From NCBI RefSeq assembly GCF_905163445.1, contig NC_053186.1:810599-874598 (forward strand): DNA of 64,000 bases, read 5' to 3'. Made by a program: the position numbers and the translations under genes. Of the stretch, positions 55,001 to 55,031 are shown piece after piece. Source of the stretch: Pararge aegeria. Lineage: Eukaryota > Arthropoda > Insecta > Lepidoptera > Nymphalidae. Below the pieces are notes generated by a model, which did not search any database, was not told the DNA's origin, and saw only the letters and a program-made list of their open reading frames with translations. Each line of letters starts with the position of its first letter. Position 1 is the first letter of the stretch.

Positions 55001-55031
55001 GGAGGCCGCCAAGGGCGGGCCGGGCTCGTAG
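11044..55031 (+). CDS. chb: CLASP-family microtubule plus-end protein, 36 coding exons, 1480 aa
   Basis: CLASPs bind tubulin through TOG domains, ride growing microtubule plus ends with EB1, promote rescue, and act at kinetochores, spindle and cell cortex. The spliced reading frame (exons listed separately) runs from ATG to TAG without a break and keeps phase at all 35 junctions. Landmarks: TOG1 about residues 1-232, TOG2 about 318-565, SGIP (SxIP) at 732-735, an SEASSVCSERS block at 806-816, a seven-proline run at 839-845, TOG3 about 846-1085, C-terminal helical domain about 1195-1470. Order, length and many blocks match remembered Drosophila Orbit/MAST (for example DWEKR in TOG2, HW-ERKDGL in TOG3). 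The insect symbol chb is used; vertebrates have CLASP1/2. Family identity is very secure. Individual boundaries come from GT/AG sites plus phase and are least sure for exons 7, 15 and 33. Confidence 0.97.
11380..11566 (+). mobile_element. Non-LTR 3' end with (TTCTA)n tail
   Basis: GTCTGTTTGTGTTGTTCTGG-TTAATAAAC followed by five TTCTA units looks like the 3' terminus of a lepidopteran LINE ending in a short simple repeat. Confidence 0.45.
11585..11780 (-). mobile_element. SINE-A, minus orientation, truncated at head
   Basis: Reverse complement carries GATGGCGATGTGTG, TTCATCAGTCATTTTAGTAC and TATTATAAGTATTTATG, the SINE-A body; box B (GGTTCGATTCCC) is at the right end and box A is missing. Confidence 0.7.
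12134..12526 (+). mobile_element. Non-autonomous Helitron, 3' end degenerate
   Basis: Starts A|TCTATCTTCTTTATATATAAAAG and shares the body GTATGTTCCGTATAGGCTCC, GGCTGGACCGATTTC with 18208-18467 and 50952-51345. The terminal hairpin/CTAG is altered. The 85-codon ORF inside is shared element sequence, not a gene. Confidence 0.7.
12629..12675. repeat. (AC)n-rich microsatellite
   Basis: Run of CA dinucleotides with GC interruptions. Confidence 0.85.
12690..12920. repeat. Lepidopteran repeat ending GGGTACGGAACCCTAAAAA
   Basis: CCTGTCGCGTCGGGGGTTAA at the left; GACAGACGGACGG, GGGTCCCGTTTTATC, GGGTACGGAACCCTAAAAA at the right. A diverged relative of the right end lies at about 52450-52510. Confidence 0.55.
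13094..14616. mobile_element. hAT-type non-autonomous DNA transposon with subterminal hexamer arrays
   Basis: Perfect 15-bp terminal inverted repeats TAGTGTTGCCCAAAT / ATTTGGGCAACACTA flanked by an exact 8-bp duplication AAGATGAG (13086-13093 and 14617-14624). The 8-bp target site and TAGTGTTG ends are the hAT signature. Just inside both ends are arrays of GGTCTT/AAGACC (13125-13235; 14500-14600), likely transposase-binding repeats. No transposase ORF, so it moved in trans. It contains a Helitron 3' end. Confidence 0.85.
13618..13741 (+). mobile_element. Helitron 3' part inside the hAT element
   Basis: AAAGCTGAAGAGTTCGTTTG, later GTGGACGAAGTCGCGGGCAC and terminal CTAG followed by T, the standard lepidopteran Helitron end. 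The 5' TC end is missing. Confidence 0.7.
14751..15745. other. Coding intron 1, unassigned part
   Basis: AT-rich with one GC-balanced island near 15500-15660; no ORF with splice support and no repeat I could match inside the window apart from the (AT)n tract. Confidence 0.4.
15106..15123. repeat. (AT)n tract
   Basis: Uninterrupted TA dinucleotides. Confidence 0.8.
15748..16010 (-). mobile_element. Helitron-like fragment, minus orientation
   Basis: Begins CTAGCGGTTGCCCACGACTT, the reverse complement of the usual Helitron 3' end. The right boundary is unclear and may lie at the following CA microsatellite. Confidence 0.5.
16011..16076. repeat. (CA)n microsatellite
   Basis: Long CA run with a few substitutions. 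Confidence 0.9.
16230..16330 (+). CDS. chb: chb coding exon 2 (TOG1)
   Basis: Residues 64-97, from VAQSGLEVIGAL through HIIDR. Acceptor TGTTTGCAG, donor GTGAGT, ending inside an Arg codon (phase 2). A HEAT-repeat helix pair typical of TOG1. Confidence 0.95.
16331..17170. other. Coding intron 2, left part
   Basis: Around 16600-16870 are diverged retroelement-like sequences (CACCGGTTCGGAAGGCAGAT, GAGAAGAGCCGGCAAGAAAC) resembling the 3' end of lepidopteran LINEs. No gene. Confidence 0.4.
17172..17395 (+). mobile_element. SINE-A, internally deleted head
   Basis: GACGGCGGATTGGGTTGTTGAGTCCAAGGC then the typical body AATGTTTGTGTCATGAACAT through GGCGATGCG-GGATTGTCGTAG and a TTTA tail; part of the tRNA-like head, including box B, is missing. 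Confidence 0.7.
17740..18000 (+). repeat. Repeat family F, copy 1
   Basis: TGTTTACTTATGACAACCCT, CTCAGAGACAGTA, TTTCATTTACACGTTGTAT. Other copies: 43040-43300 (inverted) and 62272-62552. Confidence 0.65.
18061..18545 (+). repeat. Repeat family E interrupted by a Helitron
   Basis: Left part 18061-18207 (GTAAAGTCAACATCTCC ... GTATACGGATTGAA) and right part 18468-18545 (TAAATTATAAATTACAC ...) join to the uninterrupted form seen at 5860-6045. Confidence 0.75.
18208..18467 (+). mobile_element. Non-autonomous Helitron, 260 bp
   Basis: A|TCTATCTTCTATATATATAAA at the 5' end and AGCTAG|T at the 3' end, inserted between A and T without duplication inside family E, as expected for rolling-circle elements. 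Confidence 0.82.
18721..18897 (+). CDS. chb: chb coding exon 3 (TOG1)
   Basis: Residues 97-156. It starts LADTKEGVR, the equivalent of fly LGDSRDTVR. Very GC-rich with GC at nearly every third position, unlike the flanking introns. Acceptor GGTCCGCAG, donor GTGAGC, phase 2. Long open frames on both strands here are by-products of the GC bias. Confidence 0.95.
18940..19600 (+). repeat. Repeat family C, split by minisatellite array 1
   Basis: ATCTCCCCGGGGAGAGGACC precedes and AATGTATCTCCTACCACAGC follows the array; the uninterrupted order occurs at 34285-34400. A second, fuller unit with CCCGTGCTAGCCCTGC lies at 19460-19600. Confidence 0.6.
18974..19291. repeat. 34-bp minisatellite array 1 (9 units plus 12 bp)
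   Basis: Nine exact-length 34-bp units, consensus ACTAACTACTTATAGATAGA then TCGTCAATAGATAC, and a 12-bp partial. Every third unit (1, 4, 7) ends ATAT instead of ATAC, giving a 102-bp higher-order period. Not CRISPR: there are no unique spacers. Confidence 0.95.
20047..20453 (+). mobile_element. Non-LTR 3' end with (GAT)n tail beside exon 4
   Basis: A (TGAA)n/ACTTTTATTGTACACC segment is followed by a stretch whose plus frame ends FKDLCPAVDFNRLK-stop, then two (GAT)n runs (20343-20358 and 20430-20453). This layout is typical of lepidopteran non-LTR tails. The antisense 133-codon ORF is a shadow. Confidence 0.5.
20469..20593 (+). CDS. chb: chb coding exon 4 (TOG1)
   Basis: Residues 156-198, including SLAALLGDPSAAVRDAA and DVYRHV, a well-conserved TOG1 block. 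The acceptor GGTTTGCAG lies 15 bp after a (GAT)n retroelement tail. Donor GTAAGA, phase 1. The flanking introns each carry an array of the same minisatellite. Confidence 0.95.
20625..20850 (-). mobile_element. SINE-D, truncated by array 2
   Basis: GCAATCTCACCTGGCCGTAA, GATGCAGTCTAAGATG, AGCGGCACATCT, GGTGGTAACTAGCCACGGCC, and ACCAG repeats; stops where the minisatellite begins, so the tRNA-like head is gone. Confidence 0.65.
20856..21155. repeat. 34-bp minisatellite array 2 (8 units plus partials)
   Basis: Same 34-bp unit as 18974-19291 but enriched in the GGTAGG variant, so it diverged after separation. It lies between a SINE-D and a SINE-B head in the intron after exon 4. Confidence 0.95.
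21156..21275 (+). mobile_element. SINE-B, partial
   Basis: AGCAGTGATAGCCTAGTGGG and CACGCACCACGTGATGTCTA with ACTTGGTCAGCGTG; internal body deleted. Confidence 0.6.
21276..21948. other. Coding intron 4, right part
   Basis: AT-rich, nothing recognised. Confidence 0.4.
21949..22062 (+). CDS. chb: chb coding exon 5 (end of TOG1)
   Basis: Residues 198-236. GERFRQDL, IPASKL, LEQKFDEAK and LLLPS match the end of TOG1 in fly Orbit almost block for block. Acceptor GGTTTTTAG, donor GTGAGT. Phase 1 on both sides, so skipping would keep frame. Confidence 0.95.
22294..22404 (+). CDS. chb: chb coding exon 6 (linker after TOG1)
   Basis: Residues 236-273. SVDEADCVARS resembles the fly linker GLDEADN; the rest is a polar Ser/Thr-rich stretch. 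Acceptor CCCTTCCAG is good; donor GTTTGT is weak. Symmetric phase 1-1. Confidence 0.88.
22405..24702. other. Coding intron 6, 2.3 kb
   Basis: AT-rich, no coding exon that fits phase, and no repeat family matched elsewhere in the window. Paired ACACATCTC / GAGATGTGCG motifs occur around 22710-22805. Confidence 0.45.
24703..24801 (+). CDS. chb: chb coding exon 7 (basic linker before TOG2)
   Basis: Residues 273-306, a basic proline-rich stretch (PPKRSV, SRKPPPPAKM). The acceptor GCGCCGACAG lacks a pyrimidine tract but is the only nearby AG that preserves frame to the strong donor GTAAGT. The similar AG at 24742 would run into a stop. Symmetric phase 1-1. Confidence 0.72.
24846..24946. repeat. 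Small foldback (MITE-like) element
   Basis: AACGGATACA-CACCAC-GATGATATTTT on the left and AAAATATCAT-GTGGTG-TATGTATCCGTT on the right are imperfect inverted repeats about 45 bp after exon 7. No clear target duplication. Confidence 0.45.
25040..25115 (+). mobile_element. SINE-A body fragment
   Basis: TATAATAAGTATTTATATAT, AATATTCATCAGCTATCTTA, GTACCCATAC. Confidence 0.55.
25441..25507. repeat. 25-bp inverted repeat upstream of exon 8
   Basis: Arms 25441-25465 and 25483-25507 match at 23 of 25 positions around a 17-nt loop. The motif GTGACGTTCG of the right arm recurs at 25543-25552, directly in the exon 8 acceptor. Confidence 0.7.
25556..25740 (+). CDS. chb: chb coding exon 8 (start of TOG2)
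   Basis: Residues 306-367, from AVSSEAFEAAF to DWEKRIDA. The ADWEKR-DA block is the start of the TOG2 tubulin-binding surface; the Trp is residue 361. Strongly GC-rich. Acceptor CGTTCGCAG; donor GTCAGA is weak but keeps phase 0 into LKKIR of the next exon, as in fly. Confidence 0.92.
25785..25875. repeat. (GCGT)n-like microsatellite
   Basis: Degenerate GCGTGC/GTGCGT run following exon 8. Confidence 0.8.
26025..26165. repeat. Repeat family H fragment
   Basis: GATATGGGTATCGAATGAAT, GGGCTTGACTAGTAGAATAC and CATGGCCACAAAATGGCC; related sequence at 53145-53300 and 53845-53960. Confidence 0.5.
26155..26300 (-). mobile_element. SINE-D with intact tRNA-like head
   Basis: On the minus strand CCTCCCGGGCAGAGTGGTAA gives box A and GGATTCGATCC gives box B; body GGTGATAACTAGCCACGACC. 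A SINE rather than a tRNA gene because it continues into the shared body. Confidence 0.7.
26446..26568 (+). CDS. chb: chb coding exon 9 (TOG2)
   Basis: Residues 368-408: LKKIRSLL through VVIKDLRSQ. Acceptor TTTTTTTACAG, donor GTAAAG, phase 0 on both sides. Central TOG2 helices. Confidence 0.95.
26569..28340. other. Coding intron 9, left part
   Basis: At 26570-26660 AGTCAAAGTCAAAAAATC-TTTATGCGTCAA resembles LINE 3' sequence also seen near 8130-8200. The rest is AT-rich without recognised features. Confidence 0.4.
28347..28425 (+). mobile_element. SINE-B 3' fragment
   Basis: CTCAAAGGTGTGTGAAGTCA and TTTGCCAGCGTGTTGGACGA. Confidence 0.55.
28434..28676 (+). mobile_element. SINE-A, full length
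   Basis: Head GACGGCCGATTGGCGCATTG, box B GGGTTCAATTCC, body ATGTTTTTCAGCGTCTTGGT, TTAGTACCTATAACACAAGC, GGGGCTAGATGGCGATGTG, tail TTTATTTATT. Confidence 0.85.
28735..28854 (+). CDS. chb: chb coding exon 10 (TOG2)
   Basis: Residues 409-448. VVREACITIAHM, LKNKLEQF and LINLIQNAAK are near-identical to the fly and vertebrate TOG2 core. Acceptor TTGATTCCAG, donor GTGAGT, phase 0. Confidence 0.96.
29011..29388 (+). mobile_element. Composite SINE: SINE-A body fused to SINE-B with (GAT)n tail
   Basis: SINE-A body TTTTCAGTGTCTGGGTGTTT ... GGCGATGTGTGTATTGTC passes directly into SINE-B GGAGTGGTGATCGAACACCG ... GTCCACCAATCCGCACTTGG and a (GAT)n tail. The same junction occurs at 38713-38745. Confidence 0.75.
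29419..29546 (+). CDS. chb: chb coding exon 11 (TOG2)
   Basis: Residues 449-491: VISSAGTVCVRYIV, then NLTTHKSKEIRATLC, matching fly SKSKDIRSTLC. The acceptor CGGTTGCAG lies 31 bp after a (GAT)n SINE tail. Donor GTGAGT, phase 2. Confidence 0.96.
29811..29930 (+). repeat. Repeat family G, partial
   Basis: CAATTAAATCACCGGAATGA and GACAATTGAAAGTGTACACT. Confidence 0.65.
30093..30221 (+). CDS. chb: chb coding exon 12 (TOG2)
   Basis: Residues 491-534: EVLVSMLDRW, AIRDAICRACTDADSSAR. Acceptor with a long pyrimidine tract ending TTTACAG; donor GTATGT, phase 2. Confidence 0.95.
30222..31844. other. Coding intron 12, 1.6 kb
   Basis: AT-rich. A 109-codon open frame at 30283-30612 starts at TTG, has no homology I recognise and lies in a GC-neutral patch that may be an old transposon. 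Short ACCGACTCC-type repeat near 30645. Confidence 0.4.
31845..31978 (+). CDS. chb: chb coding exon 13 (end of TOG2)
   Basis: Residues 534-579: AYFAYKRHFP, STLDAAAQKQIERE, the conserved end of TOG2 (fly AYWAFRRHFP, DIAAQRALERE). Acceptor GTCTGCAG, donor GTCAGT, phase 1. Confidence 0.95.
31979..32424. other. Coding intron 13, nothing recognised
   Basis: 446 nt without repeat matches or exon candidates. Confidence 0.4.
32425..32472 (+). CDS. chb: chb coding exon 14 (48-nt exon, linker)
   Basis: Residues 579-595: ERRNITSPRSPSASVS, aligning with fly ETRRTVSRIGRTP. Excellent acceptor TTGTTTTCAG and donor GTAAGT. Symmetric phase 1-1, so this very short exon could be alternative. Confidence 0.85.
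32782..32889 (+). CDS. chb: chb coding exon 15 (Arg-rich, carries SHIP)
   Basis: Residues 595-631: STENL, then NSLRRRRASQERPP and ISHIPVAMR. It contains four consecutive arginines, an RRAS basophilic-kinase-like site and an S-x-I-P tetrapeptide (623-626). Acceptor TTCCCATATAG is good; donor GTCATC is weak. Symmetric phase 1-1. I recall no equivalent in fly Orbit, so lineage-specific or alternative use is likely. Confidence 0.72.
32993..33229 (+). mobile_element. SINE-A, full length
   Basis: GACGGCCGATTGGCGCAGTG (box A), GGTTCGATTCCC (box B), body to GATGGCGTTGTGTGTATTGTC, TTTATA tail. Confidence 0.87.
33238..33605 (-). mobile_element. SINE-B, minus orientation
   Basis: Reverse complement shows AAACCTGCATGCCTGAGAGT, GGTGAGGGAAAACATCATGC and a tRNA-like head near 33535-33600 (GGCAGATTCAATTCCTGCCG). 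Confidence 0.65.
33787..33838. repeat. Perfect 24-bp hairpin
   Basis: Arms 33787-33810 and 33815-33838 are exact reverse complements with a 4-nt loop GAAT. AT-rich. Confidence 0.95.
33850..34005 (+). repeat. Repeat family E, copy
   Basis: ACAATTATTCATTGTGAAGT, CATCTCCAGAGGAAACGTGC, TATAGCAAATTAAGCTTAAT. Confidence 0.6.
34028..34260 (+). mobile_element. SINE-B
   Basis: GGTGATAGCCTAGCCCAGCA, TTATGTGCGTTTTAAGTAAT, AACATGCATGCCTGAGAGTT, GGCCAGCGTGGTGGAATACG. Confidence 0.7.
34255..34430 (+). repeat. Repeat family C, uninterrupted reference copy
   Basis: GAGCTAGCACGGGCAGGAGA, ATATCCCCGGGGAAAGAATA, AATGTATCTTCTCCCACAGC, TGGAAATAATATCCAAATAA. A further fragment lies at 34682-34760. Confidence 0.6.
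34535..34675 (+). mobile_element. LINE 3' end (family I)
   Basis: CCAAAGGTTGTCTGGAGGAG, ATCGCTTCAAGCGATAAGGC, GTGCAATAAAGACTTTCTAT with a CTAT tail. Inverted relatives at 47757-47920 and 49330-49430. Confidence 0.6.
34870..35001 (+). CDS. chb: chb coding exon 16 (linker, DAAAAQRARAR block)
   Basis: Residues 631-675. SVSALDAAAAQRARARALYSHL is the counterpart of fly ISAVDTAAAQRAKVRAQYTL, a conserved microtubule-binding linker block. Extremely GC-rich. Acceptor TTGTCCGCAG, donor GTGAGT; symmetric phase 1-1. Confidence 0.94.
35640..35990 (+). repeat. Repeat family G, longest forward copy
   Basis: CTTTATCCTACGTTTGTAGA, ATTTTAACGCATTATCAATAAAG, then GGGTGTCGGTTTTTTGTGAC and GTGCGCGCGC. Confidence 0.7.
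35991..38520. other. Coding intron 16, central 2.5 kb
   Basis: AT-rich; nothing recognised apart from TA tracts at about 38120-38215. Confidence 0.4.
38528..38724 (+). mobile_element. SINE-A with short internal insertion
   Basis: GCCGATTGGCCCAGTCCAAA, GTTCGATTCCCACAACTCG, body TTTTTCAGTGTCTGGG; an extra A/T-rich segment near 38630-38665; ends GTGTGTATTGTC at the junction with SINE-B. Confidence 0.7.
38725..38975 (+). mobile_element. SINE-B fused to the preceding SINE-A
   Basis: Same junction as at 29120: GGGGAGTGGTGATCGAACAC, then ACTTTTCTAAGTTATGTGCG and the 3' body. Confidence 0.7.
39036..39134 (+). CDS. chb: chb coding exon 17 (Ser/Arg/Pro linker)
   Basis: Residues 675-708, ending RSRSRPGVSQSQ, which matches fly RGRAGVSQSQ. 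Acceptor CCTTTTCAG, donor GTGAGT; symmetric phase 1-1. Confidence 0.92.
39154..39290 (+). mobile_element. Helitron-like 5' fragment in intron 17
   Basis: TCCATACTAATATTATAAATGCGAAAG opening and GGATATAGGGTACTTCTTAT are typical of a lepidopteran non-autonomous Helitron; it fills most of this 185-bp intron. Shown in parts to keep strings short: TCCATACTAATATTATAAAT then GCGAAAG. Confidence 0.5.
39320..39440 (+). CDS. chb: chb coding exon 18 (EB1-binding SxIP motif)
   Basis: Residues 708-748. RRPSGIPRSLAGSRETSPTR is nearly the fly ASGIPRS--SRETSPTR block. SGIP (732-735), in a Ser/Arg-rich context, is the canonical EB1-docking motif; the flanking SP and TSP sites are typical GSK3/CDK targets in CLASPs. 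Acceptor GTTCCACAG, donor GTAAGT, phase 2. Confidence 0.95.
39681..40030 (-). repeat. Repeat family G, inverted copy
   Basis: CCGTCACAAAAAACAGACAC, TTTGACAGTGTACACTTACA, AATTGATACAATCGTAC. Confidence 0.7.
40031..40619. other. Coding intron 18, right part
   Basis: AT-rich, nothing recognised. Confidence 0.4.
40620..40746 (+). CDS. chb: chb coding exon 19 (linker)
   Basis: Residues 748-790: RSGRSSSVAGAVRRRESMERP, then LRLLQQSRDAESALR, the counterpart of fly ARLLAQSREAEHTL. Acceptor CGTCCGCAG, donor GTATGT, phase 0. Confidence 0.93.
40747..41165. other. Coding intron 19, nothing recognised
   Basis: 419 nt without exon candidates or matched repeats. Confidence 0.4.
41166..41267 (+). CDS. chb: chb coding exon 20 (SEASSVCSERS block)
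   Basis: Residues 791-824: DDDSEASSVCSERSLESYRR, conserved from fly to human CLASPs just before TOG3. Acceptor CATTCCAG, donor GTAAGA, phase 0 on both sides. Confidence 0.95.
41557..41685 (+). CDS. chb: chb coding exon 21 (poly-Pro, start of TOG3)
   Basis: Residues 825-867. A CCG run encodes seven prolines (839-845), then DDIIDLCACTHWTERKDGL opens TOG3. The proline run is absent from fly and is a likely length-variable codon repeat. Acceptor ATGTTTCAG, donor GTGAGT. Confidence 0.95.
41686..42520. other. Coding intron 21
   Basis: Apart from the exon 22-like patch at 42251-42300 nothing is recognised. Confidence 0.4.
42251..42300 (+). pseudogene. Possible decayed partial duplicate of exon 22
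   Basis: CAGGCCAACT followed after a few bases by CAGCG and TTCTCC-TGCTGCTCGAC repeats both the start and the middle of exon 22 with about 30 codons missing between them. The frame reads ANFTAFSMLLDFIC against ANYL and KVFSLLLDAVC. It lies 230 bp upstream of exon 22. Confidence 0.35.
42521..42705 (+). CDS. chb: chb coding exon 22 (TOG3)
   Basis: Residues 868-929: LTELLNKMFVDAHTKVFSLL and HSNQLRDWLYTLMFR, matching fly MFMDTHTKVYSLFL and ELHEWLFILLTR. Acceptor ATTTGTCAG, donor GTGAGA, phase 2. Confidence 0.96.
42727..42765. repeat. (AC)n microsatellite
   Basis: Interrupted CA run just after exon 22. Confidence 0.85.
43040..43300 (-). repeat. Repeat family F, inverted copy
   Basis: ATACAACGTGTAAATGAAAA, CTGTCTCTGAGACTTATCTA, TAGGGTTGTCATACGTAAAC. 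Confidence 0.65.
43447..43490. repeat. Perfect 20-bp hairpin, 4-nt loop
   Basis: Left arm GTCCTCCTAAATAAAAAATA, loop ATGT, right arm its exact reverse complement. Confidence 0.95.
43588..43960 (-). repeat. Repeat family G, inverted copy
   Basis: CTTTTGGCGCGTTAGG, CCGTCACAAAAAATCGACAC, TTTGACAGTGTACACTTTCA, ACAAACGTAGACTAAGGCG. Confidence 0.7.
43961..44388. other. Coding intron 22, right end
   Basis: AT-rich, nothing recognised. Confidence 0.4.
44389..44505 (+). CDS. chb: chb coding exon 23 (TOG3)
   Basis: Residues 929-968: LLMKLGTDILGSVQSKIMKTL and HECFPAELQLHNIFR. Acceptor CCTTCTGCAG, donor GTAACT, phase 2. Confidence 0.95.
44740..44926 (-). mobile_element. SINE-B, minus orientation
   Basis: CTCAGGCATGCAGGTATACG, CACCATTGAAGCAAGTGATA, AAGGCTATCACCGCTTCATT. 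Confidence 0.65.
45036..45092 (+). mobile_element. Non-LTR tail before exon 24
   Basis: GATGAGGCCTGTGCCCAGCA, GTGGGAATTATTAGGCTGAT, then (AAT)n. Ends about 30 bp before the acceptor. Confidence 0.55.
45120..45238 (+). CDS. chb: chb coding exon 24 (TOG3)
   Basis: Residues 968-1008: TPKTKAAALRFLADLAHEYC, the fly TPTTKTRIAILRFLTDLA block. The acceptor GTTGGCAG follows a non-LTR tail by about 30 bp. Donor GTGAGT, phase 1. Confidence 0.95.
45239..46285. other. Coding intron 24, left part
   Basis: AT-rich; a repeat-like patch GTCATCGCGACGTAACTAGT near 45463; otherwise nothing recognised. Confidence 0.4.
46365..46446 (+). mobile_element. SINE-A head only
   Basis: GACGGCCGATTGGCGCAGTG, GGGCAGCGACCCTGC, GGTTCGATTCCCGCAACTGG, then unrelated sequence. 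Truncated 3' end is unusual for target-primed insertion. A family C fragment (CCACAGCTTTATCAACTCTC) lies just left of it. Confidence 0.75.
46699..46829 (+). CDS. chb: chb coding exon 25 (TOG3)
   Basis: Residues 1008-1051, ending DVRQCARRALACLYDCNPVS (compare LRSQARSCLVALYNLNTPQ in fly). Acceptor TTTTATTTCAG; donor GTTAGT, phase 0. Confidence 0.92.
46830..47225. other. Coding intron 25, left part
   Basis: Nothing recognised. Confidence 0.4.
47228..47480 (-). mobile_element. SINE-D ending beside the exon 26 acceptor
   Basis: CTACAAGTTAGTCCTTGACT, GTAAGTGATGATGCAGTCTA, GGTGGTAACTAGCCAAGGCC, CAGCCGGGAGTCGAACCAGC. The minus-strand box B (GGTTCGACTCCC) is intact; part of the head has been lost next to the splice site. 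Confidence 0.7.
47498..47585 (+). CDS. chb: chb coding exon 26 (end of TOG3)
   Basis: Residues 1052-1081: FTALMSELPPDTQALVNGVV, matching the FTMLLGALPK block of vertebrate CLASPs. SINEs abut both sides: one ends about 20 bp before the acceptor and another begins about 40 bp after the donor GTACGT. Confidence 0.93.
47625..47750 (+). mobile_element. SINE-A beside the exon 26 donor
   Basis: GGCGCAGTGGGCAGCGACCC, GGTTCGATTCCCACTACC, GTTTGTGCGATTAACATGAA; starts about 40 bp after the donor. Confidence 0.75.
47757..47930 (-). mobile_element. LINE 3' end (family I), minus orientation
   Basis: ACACTTTTATTGTACACCAC, TAGGCGGCCTTATCGCTACA, GATCTCTTCCAGGCAACCGA. Confidence 0.6.
47931..48374. other. Coding intron 26, right part
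   Basis: AT-rich, nothing recognised. Confidence 0.4.
48375..48497 (+). CDS. chb: chb coding exon 27 (Ser-rich linker)
   Basis: Residues 1081-1122: GSDSPLRTGSTPNS, then EDVYSRIRKTTSEIHTYTAQ. The second half resembles the HNIQKTSEEIRH segment of fly. Acceptor GAACCCCAG, donor GTGAGA, phase 1-1. Confidence 0.9.
48677..48725 (+). repeat. ACCGATTTCCTTC-type repeat fragment
   Basis: TTTTTAACCGATTTCCTTCA, GGTTATCAATTTCATTGG; end fragment related to the family at 10508-10835. Confidence 0.45.
48973..49084 (+). CDS. chb: chb coding exon 28 (linker, tandem NAGNAG acceptor)
   Basis: Residues 1122-1159: CGNHMSSKDSGISQMSD. The acceptor reads CCAGCAG, so splicing can start at 48973 or 48976 and add or drop one Ala; both keep frame. 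Donor GTGAGT, phase 2. Confidence 0.88.
49330..49430 (-). mobile_element. LINE 3' end (family I), minus orientation, short
   Basis: AAGGCGGCCTTATCGCTTAG, GATCTGTATCAGGCAACCTC. Confidence 0.5.
49476..49577 (+). CDS. chb: chb coding exon 29 (acidic Ser-rich linker)
   Basis: Residues 1159-1193: ADSSEEASSTKESSPIPHN. It contains another S-x-I-P tetrapeptide (SPIP, 1181-1184), but in an acidic context unlike known EB1 docks. Acceptor TTGTTTCAG; donor GTGATT, phase 2. Confidence 0.86.
49862..50035 (-). repeat. Repeat family G, inverted, partial
   Basis: ATACTTCTTTTGGCGCGTTG, ATTGATTCAATTGTAAAAAT, GAAACTTGGTTGTCCGCTAA. Confidence 0.65.
50208..50281 (+). CDS. chb: chb coding exon 30 (start of C-terminal domain)
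   Basis: Residues 1193-1218: KMKPYETDENGLIITK, similar to fly SINMAENGELILA. Acceptor TTGTTGCAG. The donor GTAAGC at 50282 is chosen because GTGTAA two bases earlier would break phase with exon 31. Confidence 0.88.
50282..50769. other. Coding intron 30, nothing recognised
   Basis: AT-rich with TATATA tracts. Confidence 0.4.
50770..50914 (+). CDS. chb: chb coding exon 31 (C-terminal domain)
   Basis: Residues 1218-1266: LRETEVLEALSKLDV, LLLATHEILKYGDCRKPQEYF. GC-rich. Acceptor CCTGCGCAG, donor GTGAGC, phase 2. A Helitron begins 37 bp after the donor. Confidence 0.92.
50952..51345 (+). mobile_element. Non-autonomous Helitron, 394 bp, complete
   Basis: 5' A|TCTATATATTATATAAAAG; 3' hairpin AGCCCG/CGGGCT at 51317-51334, seven bases, then CTAG|T. 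The 5' TC, 3' hairpin plus CTAG and A/T insertion site are all present, making this the reference copy for 12134 and 18208. Confidence 0.9.
51346..52148. other. Coding intron 31, right part
   Basis: A repeat with GAAACTTTCATCCCCTATTT and AACCCCATTAAATGGGGGAT at about 51890-52000, similar to 57765-57960; otherwise AT-rich. Confidence 0.45.
52149..52246 (+). CDS. chb: chb coding exon 32 (C-terminal domain)
   Basis: Residues 1266-1299: NIVRVALATLSIDENAADKENAD and a polar Asn-rich tail. Acceptor TTTCCACAG, donor GTGAGG, phase 1. Confidence 0.87.
52566..52615. repeat. Perfect 20-bp hairpin upstream of exon 33
   Basis: Left arm TTTGAGTTTCTTTCAAAACA (52566-52585), 10-nt AT loop, right arm exact reverse complement (52596-52615). 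It ends 40 bp before the AAG acceptor. Confidence 0.95.
52656..52867 (+). CDS. chb: chb coding exon 33 (C-terminal domain, AAG acceptor)
   Basis: Residues 1299-1369: RPETRAQWLEYFDLILLKLI, SKEVMRAVDVGMPHIAAALP, equivalent to fly MRHNWMHFLELILLKII. The acceptor is TTTACTAAG, an unusual AAG after a strong T tract; no other AG fits the frame. Donor GTGACA, phase 0. Confidence 0.92.
52868..53449. other. Coding intron 33 with family H repeat
   Basis: 53145-53300 holds ATGGGTATCAAATAAAAGGA, CCAAGATGGCCGTCACCAC and a second ATGGGTATCAAATGAAAGGG followed by a short GACTAGT/ACTAGTC palindrome. Confidence 0.45.
53450..53596 (+). CDS. chb: chb coding exon 34 (C-terminal domain)
   Basis: Residues 1370-1418: VLALLKPVIRTRGYPTSLCAVKLATEV, matching fly VNPVIATGEFPTNLCAIKILLEV. 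Acceptor AACTTGCAG, donor GTGAGC, phase 0. Confidence 0.96.
53662..53742. repeat. (GT)n microsatellite
   Basis: GT runs interrupted by GC after exon 34. Confidence 0.88.
53845..54125. repeat. Family H and family E fragments plus (GT)n
   Basis: CCAAGATGGCGAATTG and CGATACCAAATGTAAGGGCT (family H), ATTGTAAAGTCAGCATCTCC and GAGGATGCTC (family E, 54051-54100), then a short (GT)n at 54103-54124. Confidence 0.5.
54176..54310 (+). CDS. chb: chb coding exon 35 (C-terminal domain)
   Basis: Residues 1419-1463: SAVRKAAVFCMVAFTFALGEE and SVSKCRLLQ, near-identical to the conserved SMVRKAAVFCIV-LYFVLGEE block. Acceptor CGCCCGCAG, donor GTACGC, phase 0. Confidence 0.97.
54446..54510. repeat. (CA)n microsatellite
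   Basis: CA runs with ATA and ACG interruptions after exon 35. Confidence 0.88.
54590..54940 (-). repeat. Repeat family G, inverted copy before the last exon
   Basis: AAGGTTTGACAGTGTACGAA, CATTCCGGTGATTCAATAGA, ACAAACGTAGAATAAG, CGCGTGTTCATAAGTACACA. Confidence 0.7.
54978..55031 (+). CDS. chb: chb coding exon 36 (C-terminus and stop)
   Basis: Residues 1464-1480: VYISKQREEAAKGGPGS, then TAG at 55029-55031. VYI-KQR is the conserved end of CLASPs. Acceptor CTGGCAG. The +1 frame is also open from the acceptor to TGA 55255-55257. Confidence 0.95.
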   Translation: MYISKQREEAAKGGPGS